This document shows positions 8,768 through 16,218 of a stretch of 62,477 bases of DNA, piece after piece (the stretch's first letter is position 1; every line of letters starts with the position of its first letter). This DNA comes from TMED27 sp045106175. Its GTDB lineage: Bacteria; Pseudomonadota; Alphaproteobacteria; Micavibrionales; Micavibrionaceae. The notes beneath the pieces are model-generated. The model searched no databases. It worked only from the letters and a program-made list of their open reading frames with translations, and was not told where the DNA came from. The DNA lies in assembly GCA_045106175.1 (NCBI GenBank), contig JBGCEF010000003.1, positions 1 through 62,477 on the forward strand, given 5' to 3'. The translations under genes were made by a program, and so were the position numbers.

Positions 8768-9223
8768 ATGAAAAAGTTACTTCCAGCCATAGCCATTGCA
8801 GCAATCGCAATCGCACCCCAAATTATTCCAAGCGCACACGCCATGGAAAAAGAAGCAATGATGGAAAAGAAAATAGAAGCACCTGCAACAAAAGCAGTGC
8901 AATTCCACGCAGATTGGTGTGGCGCATGTAAAATCCTTGCTCCAAAAATGGAAGAGGTCATGAACAACCTCGATGAAGATACCAAAGCAAAGTTTGCACT
9001 GGTCAAATTTGATCTAACTGACGACACAACAAAAGCAGCCAGCAAAAAAACAGCCATGGAAAATGATGTGACATCAGCTTTTCCCGCTGGTGATGGCAAA
9101 CCACCAACAGGCGTTATCAAACTGATCGATAGCAAAACCGGCGATGTACTAGCAAAAATTCATTACAAAATGAGCGTAGAAGAAATTACGGGCCTTATCA
9201 AAGGCGTTACTGCTCGTGCATAA
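8768..9223 (+). CDS. Periplasmic thioredoxin-fold protein
   Basis: 151 residues with a signal peptide (about 1-25, ending SAHA) and a thioredoxin fold. The redox site is W50-C51-G-A-C54, preceded by the usual FHAD strand, and a PPTGV stretch supplies the cis-proline region. Because it is exported it probably acts on periplasmic disulfides or as a reductant for an exported enzyme. The CGAC pair differs from the CGPC of cytosolic thioredoxins. A GGAGA ribosome site fixes the ATG, and a strong terminator follows at 9266. It stands alone with no dsb or ccm genes near, so the partner is unknown. Confidence 0.85.
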   Translation: MKKLLPAIAIAAIAIAPQIIPSAHAMEKEAMMEKKIEAPATKAVQFHADWCGACKILAPKMEEVMNNLDEDTKAKFALVKFDLTDDTTKAASKKTAMENDVTSAFPAGDGKPPTGVIKLIDSKTGDVLAKIHYKMSVEEITGLIKGVTARA

Positions 9224-9265
9224 AAAGAAATGCAAAAACGTTTCATAAATTAAGTTTCTCTCTCT

Positions 9266-9294
9266 AAAAGGCGCTCCTCACGGGGCGTCTTTTT
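9266..9294 (+). terminator. Rho-independent terminator after the thioredoxin gene
   Basis: AAAAG plus GCGCTCC (9266-9277), loop TCAC (9278-9281), then GGGGCGTC and a T run (9282-9294). The GC-rich stem is 8 pairs with two G-T wobbles, extended by A-T pairs, and followed by TTTTT. Confidence 0.85.
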
Positions 9295-9348
9295 GTTTTA
9301 GCTAAAAACAAACACTCAACTAACTCAACAAAACCTGAAACCGCGAAG

Positions 9349-9365
9349 CAATGCCACAGGCATTG
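9349..9365. other. Perfect short hairpin CAATGCC-ACA-GGCATTG
   Basis: A 7-base inverted repeat with a 3-base loop in the spacer between the thioredoxin terminator and the tRNA. It lies 75 bases downstream of the tRNA 3' end on the minus strand but has no T run, so a terminator role is doubtful. Confidence 0.4.
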
Positions 9366-9440
9366 TTCATACTCTTAAAAAATGCGGAGGTTCATACATC
9401 TAATATTATCTTGCAGGAAAAATATCAAAATAAAGAAAAA

Positions 9441-9528
<88 letters not shown>

Positions 9529-9546
9529 ACAGGATGAAGTGCGCTT

Positions 9547-9575
9547 TATTTATCAAAAGCAAATTAACCTTGCAA
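9547..9575 (-). promoter_or_regulatory. Candidate promoter of tRNA-Leu
   Basis: Minus strand: TTGCAA (9570-9575), 17-base spacer, TAAATA (9547-9552), 18 bases before the tRNA 5' end. Confidence 0.5.
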
Positions 9576-9605
9576 GCATTTAAAAGAAGGATAAATACAA
9601 ATAAA

Positions 9606-9634
9606 TTGACATAATAAAAAATCATACCTAGTTT
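9606..9634 (+). promoter_or_regulatory. Promoter with AATTGACATAA box before the gene at 9640 (leaderless spacing)
   Basis: TTGACA (9606-9611), a consensus -35, then a 17-base spacer, TAGTTT (9629-9634) and only 5 bases to the ATG at 9640. The extended box AATTGACATAA recurs before the genes at 28880 and 47718 with the same layout. Confidence 0.65.
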
Positions 9635-9639
9635 ACAGT

Positions 9640-10323
9640 ATGATTTTAACAAGGCCATTCATAAGCAAGCCCATAAGCAGGCCCTTGGAGGAAAATGATC
9701 CTCATTTAATTTTGAGGGAAGAACTATCAGGTCATCTCTATACAAACCACGCAATAGCAAACGGCCATCCCAATGTGATAACAGCCGCTACACAATACAA
9801 AAGATCGCAAATAAAGGTAAAACCAACCCTTGCCGTAAAGTTTAATTTTCAACAAGATGAAAAAGCCGCCATCATCGCGGGATCAACAAACTGTTTATCA
9901 CACGCCCTTAATCGCGATGACATTGGAAACACGACACCAGTTGACTACGCACGCGCACTGATGGCAATCAGCCAAAGAGACAATGCAGCAGCATTAAAAA
10001 CCTTAGAAAAATCATTGAGAACATCTGGGCTAGTCAGAATCTTAGAACACGCTGCAGACCCAACAAGAAGCCATGTTATGGCTATCTTCTTAAATGATAC
10101 CGATAACCCTAGATTGTGGGGACAATTTGATGCGTGGCGGAAGAACACAAACGGATGGTCTGGAAAACCTGGCAAATATTATCCTCGACAAGAAGATTTT
10201 TCTGGAGCCACATTCACGAGCCCCGAAACAGCAGACCTTGGTTTATTCGGCCATCTCGTAGGCTATTACAAACTACAAGACAAAGGCGCAATAGTAGAAA
10301 CAGATCTCGAATTATCCTTATAA
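9640..10323 (+). CDS. Hypothetical protein with NC..HALN and W-S-x-K-P-G motifs, possible cysteine-peptidase-like fold
   Basis: 227 residues, no signal peptide. It has N84-C85-L-S-H-A-L-N, a later RSHVMAIFLND strand with a conserved-looking His, then NGWSGKPGKYYPRQEDFSG and SPETADLGLFGHLVGYY. I recall a loose family of bacterial and phage proteins with NCYSYALN, a following His strand, WSHKPG and a D.SG..I.DP..AD.G.Y end. This protein fits that order, though the His in WSHKPG is Gly here. A Cys/His pair suggests a papain-like fold, but activity is inference. The gene stands alone between tRNA-Leu and maeB and appears to be transcribed without a leader. Confidence 0.6.
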   Translation: MILTRPFISKPISRPLEENDPHLILREELSGHLYTNHAIANGHPNVITAATQYKRSQIKVKPTLAVKFNFQQDEKAAIIAGSTNCLSHALNRDDIGNTTPVDYARALMAISQRDNAAALKTLEKSLRTSGLVRILEHAADPTRSHVMAIFLNDTDNPRLWGQFDAWRKNTNGWSGKPGKYYPRQEDFSGATFTSPETADLGLFGHLVGYYKLQDKGAIVETDLELSL

Positions 10324-10474
10324 AACAAAATAGAACAAAAGTGTTTTGCGCACCGCACCATAACTACCCTCTTGCCACAAGACTCTTTATTGGTTAACAA
10401 ATACAAACCTTTGGTTTCCGCAAGATTTGCGGCGTTGAATAACAGATACAGACATCCAAAAAAGAGATACAAAC

Positions 10475-12871
10475 ATGGCACAAGATAACAGCAAGTCAGA
10501 TGATAAGACAAAAGCAGAAAAACAAGCAGCATTCCGTCAGGATGCCCTCGATTATCACCGCCTTCCACTCCCCGGTAAAGTTGCTTTAAAACCAACAACC
10601 GCGCTTGCTACTCAACGTGATCTGGCGCTCGCCTATTCACCGGGTGTTGCCGTCCCATGTGAAGAAATCGCTGCCGACCCACTAAAAGCATACGACTACA
10701 CTGCTAAAGGAAACCTTGTTGCTGTTATCTCCGAAGGAACAGCCGTACTTGGCCTTGGTTCAATCGGTGCACTGGCTTCTAAGCCTGTCATGGAAGGAAA
10801 ATCAGTTCTCTTCAAAAAATTCGCAAATATCGATTCTGTTGACGTTGAAGTCGATATGAAAACAGACATCAAAGCTGATGATTACGACGCAGAAGCCTAT
10901 ATCCAAAAATTCGTAGATATCGTTGCATCACTAGAGCCAACATACGGTGGCGTAAACTTAGAAGATATCCGCGCTCCCGAATGTTTCGAAATCGAACGCC
11001 GTTGCAAAGAACAAATGAATATTCCTGTATTCCATGACGACCAACATGGAACAGCAATCATAGTGACCGCAGCCTTCACAAACTGGATCAAATGGTCCGG
11101 CCGCGACCCAGAAACAATCAAACTTGTCGCAAACGGCGCAGGTGCATCTGCAATCTCATGTCTCAAGCTTCTCCTTTCCGCAGGTTTAAAGAAAGAAAAC
11201 ATCATCGTTTGCGATCGTAACGGCGTTATCTACGAAGGCCGCAACGAAGGCATGGACCCACAAAAAGAATTCTTCGCAAACGACACAAAACACCGCACAC
11301 TTGAAGAAGCCCTCAAAGGCGCAGACGTCTTCCTCGGCCTTTCAGCAGCGGGTGCAGTGAAAAAAGAATGGGTTGGTGGCATGGGCGAAAAACCTCTCCT
11401 CATGACGCTTGCCAACCCAACCCCTGAAATTATGCCCGACGAAGCACGCGAAGCAAAACCAGACGCAGTTATCTGTACAGGACGCTCTGACTACCCAAAT
11501 CAAGTTAACAATGTTCTTTGTTTCCCCTTCCTTTTCCGTGGTGCACTCGATGTTGGTGCAACCGCTATTAATGAAGAAATGAAACTTGCCTGTGTCGAAG
11601 CCATCGCAAAATTAGCACGAAAAGAGGTAACTGCCGAGGTCGCAAACGTATACTCTGAGGAAACCTTGGAATTCGGACCAGAATACCTCATCCCAAAACC
11701 ATTCGACCCACGTCTCATCGTCGACCTACCAATAGCCATTGCAAAAGCTGCAATCAAATCAGGCGTCGCAAAACGTCCAATTACAGATTTCGAAGCCTAC
11801 GAGCAAAAGCTGCAACAATTCTTCATCCGCAGCCAGCTTGTGATGCGCCCAATCTACAACCGCGCCAAAGAAAATCCAAAGCGCGTTGCATATTGTGAAG
11901 GTGAAGAAGAGCACGTCCTTCAAGCCATCCAAACATCTTTAGACGAAGGCATCGTAAAACCAATCGTTATCGGACGCGAAGCAGTTATCAACCGTCGCAT
12001 CAAACACATCGGCCTACGTATGAAAGCTGGTGTAGATTTCGAACTCGTTGATCCTGAAAATGATGAACGCTACCGCGATTACTGGGAAACCTACCACCAA
12101 ATTATGGAACGCCGAGGTGCCACACCTGCTCTTGCTAAAAAGCTTGTTCGCACAAACACATCCATCATCGGCGCACTCATGGTTCGCAAAGGTGAAGCAG
12201 ACTCTCTAATCTGTGGAACAGTTGGGCAATATGCCCACCACACAAAATCCGTAATCGACGTTATCGGCCTCAAACCCGGTGTTGAAACACCAGCCGCTAT
12301 GAATGGCCTCCTCCTTGATGGCGGAACATATTTCTTCTGCGATACGCAAATCAATCCAAACCCAAGTATCGCACAGATCTCTGAAATGGCATTATTAGCC
12401 GCCGAAGAGGTCAAACGCTTTGGCATCAAACCAAAAGTTGCTCTATTATCACACTCAAACTTCGGCTCAGGCGAACATGAAGGCGCGGTAAAAATGCGTC
12501 ACGCATATGAAGATATCCGCCGCCGCGATCCTGAGCTTGAAATCGAAGGTGAAATGCACGCAGACGCCGCGCTCAAACCATCGATCCGTGACATCATCAT
12601 GCCAAACTCCAGCTTAGATGGCTCCGCTAACCTCTTGATCATGCCGAATTTAGATGCCGCAAACATCGCGTTTAACATGACAAAGGTTCTTGCAGAAGGC
12701 ATTAGCATAGGCCCTCTTCTTTTGGGTGCTGCCCGTCCGGTACATATTTTAACGCCATCCGTAACAACACGCGGAATCGTTAACGTCACTGCGCTTGCAA
12801 CCGTCGGTGCGCAAGTATTTGAAGAAGACCTAAAAGACGAGAACAAACAACGCGTTGTTCAGCATCTTTAG
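10475..12871 (+). CDS. maeB: NADP-dependent malic enzyme with C-terminal phosphotransacetylase-like domain
   Basis: 798 residues, the MaeB-type fusion. The N-terminal malic domain (about 25-170) and NAD(P)-binding domain (about 175-420) convert malate to pyruvate and CO2. Visible: AYSPGVAVPCEEI, HDDQHGTAIIVTAAF, and the dinucleotide loop VANGAGASAI. The C-terminal half (about 440-790) resembles phosphate acetyltransferase (RVAYCEGEEEHVLQA, LLSHSNFGSGEHEGAVKM) and in this family is usually regulatory, sensing acetyl-CoA. The ATG follows an AAGAGA site. With PpdK elsewhere in the window it can set the pyruvate/PEP/malate balance. The wide gap before it (151 bases) likely holds its promoter. Confidence 0.96.
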   Translation: MAQDNSKSDDKTKAEKQAAFRQDALDYHRLPLPGKVALKPTTALATQRDLALAYSPGVAVPCEEIAADPLKAYDYTAKGNLVAVISEGTAVLGLGSIGALASKPVMEGKSVLFKKFANIDSVDVEVDMKTDIKADDYDAEAYIQKFVDIVASLEPTYGGVNLEDIRAPECFEIERRCKEQMNIPVFHDDQHGTAIIVTAAFTNWIKWSGRDPETIKLVANGAGASAISCLKLLLSAGLKKENIIVCDRNGVIYEGRNEGMDPQKEFFANDTKHRTLEEALKGADVFLGLSAAGAVKKEWVGGMGEKPLLMTLANPTPEIMPDEAREAKPDAVICTGRSDYPNQVNNVLCFPFLFRGALDVGATAINEEMKLACVEAIAKLARKEVTAEVANVYSEETLEFGPEYLIPKPFDPRLIVDLPIAIAKAAIKSGVAKRPITDFEAYEQKLQQFFIRSQLVMRPIYNRAKENPKRVAYCEGEEEHVLQAIQTSLDEGIVKPIVIGREAVINRRIKHIGLRMKAGVDFELVDPENDERYRDYWETYHQIMERRGATPALAKKLVRTNTSIIGALMVRKGEADSLICGTVGQYAHHTKSVIDVIGLKPGVETPAAMNGLLLDGGTYFFCDTQINPNPSIAQISEMALLAAEEVKRFGIKPKVALLSHSNFGSGEHEGAVKMRHAYEDIRRRDPELEIEGEMHADAALKPSIRDIIMPNSSLDGSANLLIMPNLDAANIAFNMTKVLAEGISIGPLLLGAARPVHILTPSVTTRGIVNVTALATVGAQVFEEDLKDENKQRVVQHL

Positions 12872-12890
12872 TCAGAATTAAAAAAACATT

Positions 12891-13157
12891 TTAAGGTCTA
12901 GGATCAACGTAATCATGGCCGCCACCAATTTGATCGGCAAGCTCCCGCAGGGGATAAACACCTTTTGACGCCATAAAGTCTAAAACAGCAACCATGGCTG
13001 TTGATCCTTGAAAATGACGCATCAAGGCGCTTGTTTTCTTCCCTGCACGTTCAATGGCTTCCTGATTTTGTGGATTATTCCCACCTTCATGACCTCCGTC
13101 ACTATGGCCGTTAAAACCACCTGCCTCTATTCCGCCAATTTTAAAACCATTACTCAT
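12891..13157 (-). CDS. Small hypothetical protein, Gly/His-rich N-terminus (88 residues)
   Basis: Start taken at 13157 (MSNGFKIGGIEAGG) rather than the upstream ATG at 13193, because a -10-like TATAAC lies inside that extension 7 bases before the chosen ATG. The N-terminal third is rich in Gly, His, Asn and Asp (FNGHSDGGHEGGNNPQNQ), the rest is helical with VAVLDFMASKGVYPL and ends GGGHDYVDPRP. No membrane helix or family recognised. The flexible N-terminus might bind metal, but this is only a guess from composition. It is convergent with maeB with a 19-base gap. Confidence 0.55.
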   Translation of the reverse strand: MSNGFKIGGIEAGGFNGHSDGGHEGGNNPQNQEAIERAGKKTSALMRHFQGSTAMVAVLDFMASKGVYPLRELADQIGGGHDYVDPRP

Positions 13158-13164
13158 GGCAAGG

Positions 13165-13193
13165 GTTATATACAAACACTTAGAATCAAACAA
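13165..13193 (-). promoter_or_regulatory. Candidate promoter of the gene at 12891-13157 (leaderless spacing)
   Basis: Minus strand: TTGTTT (13188-13193), 17-base spacer, TATAAC (13165-13170), then 7 bases to the ATG at 13157. No ribosome site. Confidence 0.5.
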
Positions 13194-13269
13194 TAAAATT
13201 ATGAAAAAATAATTTCTGCGTGCATGAATGAAAATCTATGTTTAAATACATACAAACAGGGTCATAATT

Positions 13270-14667
13270 ATGTCACAAGAACCACAAACAATAACAGCGA
13301 ATGAAACAGAGGTTGATGAATCCCTCTTCCACCTAACGGACGACAATATCAAAAATATTGTAGACGCCGTTGAATGTCAGGATTCCGATACAGTCACAAC
13401 AGCACTAGAAGAATTAAGTGATGCCGATACTGCCGAACTGATTTCAAAAATCGACACTGAAAACCGTGAAGAACTCCTCAACATGTATGGCGAAACATTA
13501 TCGCCAACCTGCTTCCTTGAAATGGATACAGAACTTCAACGCATCACGCTATCATCCATGCCAGCTCATCAAGTCGCTGCGATTATAACCGAATTAGAGT
13601 CCGATGACGCCCTAGAGCTAATCATGTCTCTAGATCAAGAATACCAAAACAAAATTATCCGCAAACTGAATGCGCGCCTGCGCGTCGTCGTCGAAGAAGG
13701 TCTAAGCTACCCCGAAGACTCCGCAGGCCGCCTCATGCAGCGCGAAGTCGTCTCAGTTCCTGAACTTTGGAGCACAGGAAAAACAATAGACTATCTAAGA
13801 GCCGCTAGCGGAGACCTGCCCGATGATTTCTCCGATATCTTTATCATCGACCCCGCCTATCACGTCATTGGACAAATTCCGTTAAACCGTTTAGTACGCG
13901 CCAAACGTAACACTAAGATTAACGAAATCATGTTAACCGAATTAACATCCGTTCCCGCAACAATGGACCAAGAAGACGTAGCCCATCTTTTCAGACGAGA
14001 AGATATTCTTTCCGCACCCGTCGTCGATGAAGAAGGACGCTTAATCGGTGTCGTTACAATCGATGACGTTGTCGACGTGATCGATACCGAGGCACAGGAA
14101 GACATCCTGAAAATGGCCGGTGTCGACCAAGGTGACTTTTACCGCGCCACACTTGCCACCACAGGAACCCGCTTTCGTTGGCTCTTCATAAACTTGATAA
14201 CCGCCATCCTTGCCTCTTTCGTCATCTCATTTTTTGATGTGGCAATCGAAAAAATCGTCGCACTCGCAATTTTAATGCCCATCGTCGCATCCATGGGGGG
14301 AAACGCAGGCACACAAGCCCTAACAGTCGCGGTTCGGGCCCTTGCAACACGTGAGTTATCAACCACAAACACGTGGCGTATGATCTGGAAAGAAACAATC
14401 GTAGGATCCTTAAACGGACTAGCCTTCGCTGCTATTACAGGGATCATCACCGCTCTCTGGTTCGCCGCTCCAATGCTAGGCGGTGTTATCGCAGCAGCCA
14501 TGATCATCAATCTATTCGCCGCGGGATTCTTTGGCGCAACCATCCCAATCTATTTGGATAAAATCGGAAAAGACCCAGCCGTAGCCTCAACTGTATTCTT
14601 AACAACCATAACAGATGTTATTGGTTTCTTTGCATTTTTGGGGCTTGCAGCCATATTTTTGATATAA
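13270..14667 (+). CDS. mgtE: Magnesium transporter MgtE
   Basis: 465 residues, full length. Order: acidic N-terminal helical domain (about 20-135; repeated ELSDADTAELI and ELESDDALELI motifs), paired CBS domains (about 140-265, with SAPVVDEEGRLIGVVTIDDVVDVI), a connecting helix, then five membrane helices (about 300-465). The membrane part carries PIVASMGGNAGTQALTV, the family pore signature. In MgtE the cytoplasmic domains bind Mg2+ and close the pore when internal Mg2+ is high. There is no room for a long Mg2+-sensing leader, as the upstream gap is only about 110 bases. Confidence 0.95.
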   Translation: MSQEPQTITANETEVDESLFHLTDDNIKNIVDAVECQDSDTVTTALEELSDADTAELISKIDTENREELLNMYGETLSPTCFLEMDTELQRITLSSMPAHQVAAIITELESDDALELIMSLDQEYQNKIIRKLNARLRVVVEEGLSYPEDSAGRLMQREVVSVPELWSTGKTIDYLRAASGDLPDDFSDIFIIDPAYHVIGQIPLNRLVRAKRNTKINEIMLTELTSVPATMDQEDVAHLFRREDILSAPVVDEEGRLIGVVTIDDVVDVIDTEAQEDILKMAGVDQGDFYRATLATTGTRFRWLFINLITAILASFVISFFDVAIEKIVALAILMPIVASMGGNAGTQALTVAVRALATRELSTTNTWRMIWKETIVGSLNGLAFAAITGIITALWFAAPMLGGVIAAAMIINLFAAGFFGATIPIYLDKIGKDPAVASTVFLTTITDVIGFFAFLGLAAIFLI

Positions 14668-14697
14668 ATCAATATTGTTTACTTCTGCATGATAGTT

Positions 14698-14726
14698 TTG
14701 CATGTATTAGAAAAAAGCGTTATAAC
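14698..14726 (+). promoter_or_regulatory. Candidate promoter of the acetyltransferase gene at 14759
   Basis: TTGCAT (14698-14703), 17-base spacer, TATAAC (14721-14726), giving a leader of about 25 bases before the ATG. This contrasts with the leaderless layout at other genes. Confidence 0.5.
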
Positions 14727-14758
14727 TTTCATCCAACGGTAACAACAATCATATCTGC

Positions 14759-15292
14759 ATGTCTGCATCAAAACTCGTCAAACCAGCATTAGAGCATAAA
14801 GAGAGCTATCTCGAAGCCTTAAGTGAATTCCATAGTGAAGGCCGCTATAAATTCCTCGATATCCCTGAAATATCAGAAAACTTCGAAAGCTTCATCAGCG
14901 ACCTTAACGAGGGCAAACGACATCTACACAAACCATACGCCGATTGGGTCGAACCCGTTCCCGAAACCGCACTTTGGATGGTTAAAGATGATAAATATAT
15001 AGGTTCACTTAATGTGCGTCACCGCCTCAACTGGCATTTGGAAAAATGGGGCGGGCACGTCAATTTTGTTATACGCCCATCAATGCGCGGCAAAGGATTC
15101 GGCAAAAAAATTCTTCAAAAAGGCCTACCAATCATCAATTATCTAGGAATAGAGCGCGCACTTTTCACAATCGACCCCGAAAATAAATCAGCTGCACATG
15201 TTATTGAATTCTGCGGCGGCGTCATGGAAGATGAACTCCCTGCCACCGAACAATTCCCCGCACGCAACCGATATTGGATCAACACTAATTAA
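14759..15292 (+). CDS. GNAT-family N-acetyltransferase
   Basis: 177 residues with the GNAT layout: ALWMVKDDKYIGSLNVRHRLN as the strand pair before the fold's core, NFVIRPSMRGKGFGKKILQ as motif A (acetyl-CoA pyrophosphate loop R-G-K-G-F-G-K) near 115-128, and FTIDPENKSAAHVIEFCGG as motif B. This resembles predicted acetyltransferases of the YkwB/COG3981 type, whose substrates are mostly unknown. The last four bases (TTAA) are shared with the stop of the convergent DUF218 gene. Confidence 0.88.
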   Translation: MSASKLVKPALEHKESYLEALSEFHSEGRYKFLDIPEISENFESFISDLNEGKRHLHKPYADWVEPVPETALWMVKDDKYIGSLNVRHRLNWHLEKWGGHVNFVIRPSMRGKGFGKKILQKGLPIINYLGIERALFTIDPENKSAAHVIEFCGGVMEDELPATEQFPARNRYWINTN

Positions 15293-16119
15293 CCGCGCGG
15301 CTCCATATCAGGCAACTCAGCGATTAAAAGATCTTCATTGTCTCGATGACTTTCAGGATCAAGACAATATTGATCAATAAAGCCACCGCGCCCTGCTCGC
15401 TTAGGGGCCATATTATGCGCTTCTGCCATCACATAAAATCTGGCAATTAATGAATCCTTCCAATTATGCGGTTGCATTTTACCTAAACCAGCAACAATAG
15501 GAACAATAGCACCTTCAAATGCGGCTTTATCATCAATATCTTGACCACGCGCCCCCGCATGCAAATCTTGCGCCTGCATTCTAAATGTTGAACGGATACG
15601 CTGCGCCCCCGGACCATAGGCAACAACAGTCATAGAACGCGCCGATTTGGAAAATTCATGCCTTAAAACAGAATCAACTATCTCATCAGTGTTATTTTTA
15701 TCTGCGCCCGCCTTTTGAATAGCTTCTTCAGGAACACCTGCTTTTACTAGAACATCATAAATATAATCTGCTTCGCTCTTCTCACTTTCAAGATCTTCAG
15801 GATCGAGCAGACTGAGCGTTTCAGAGTCAAATAATTGCAGAACTTTCTTAAGCCCTGGGTTTTTTACAACCTTAGCCCCGCCCGCGACAATAATCTTTTC
15901 ATAGCGACCTTTATGAAATTCTTCCGCCGCAAGCCTAGCCGTAAAACCGCTTGTACCTGTGCCGCCCATAACAACGCCAATGTCGGTCTGTTTAGCGGGA
16001 ACATTTTCAATAGGTGCGAATAAACGCTGATGCGCTTCGTCTAGGGCAGAATCACTAGCCGTAATTGCCCTTTTTGTATTTCTCGCGAAATTTATAACGC
16101 CTTTTAAAACACCAATCAT
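15289..16119 (-). CDS. DUF218 (YdcF/SanA/ElyC-like) domain protein
   Basis: 276 residues. The DUF218 core runs from about residue 45 to 215: VVMGGTGTSGFTARLAAEEF, EKIIVAGG, an acidic SEADYIYDVLVKAGVP, and DKNNTDEIVDS followed by MTVVAYGPGAQRIRSTF, the usual order of conserved elements in YdcF-type proteins. E. coli relatives (SanA, ElyC) affect envelope integrity. This one shows no membrane helix or signal peptide, so it may be cytoplasmic, closer to YdcF, which binds S-adenosylmethionine. A good AAGGAG site fixes the start. Next gene is a PBP, but on the other strand. Confidence 0.82.
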   Translation of the reverse strand: MIGVLKGVINFARNTKRAITASDSALDEAHQRLFAPIENVPAKQTDIGVVMGGTGTSGFTARLAAEEFHKGRYEKIIVAGGAKVVKNPGLKKVLQLFDSETLSLLDPEDLESEKSEADYIYDVLVKAGVPEEAIQKAGADKNNTDEIVDSVLRHEFSKSARSMTVVAYGPGAQRIRSTFRMQAQDLHAGARGQDIDDKAAFEGAIVPIVAGLGKMQPHNWKDSLIARFYVMAEAHNMAPKRAGRGGFIDQYCLDPESHRDNEDLLIAELPDMEPRG

Positions 16120-16218
16120 TTTAGCTCCTTAATAAATGTTATCCTTAAATTAAAAATAAAATTATGTAAACATAAAAATGCACTGGATTTAAAACGGCTA
16201 TATCGTTACAACCCCTAT

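Noticed and set aside
12091..12846. Long open frames on the minus strand inside maeB
   Set aside because: They are antisense shadows of a clearly real malic enzyme gene; they carry no signal, ribosome site or family match.
13194..13269. Mg2+ riboswitch before mgtE
   Set aside because: The spacer is only 76 bases and shows no M-box-like conserved elements.
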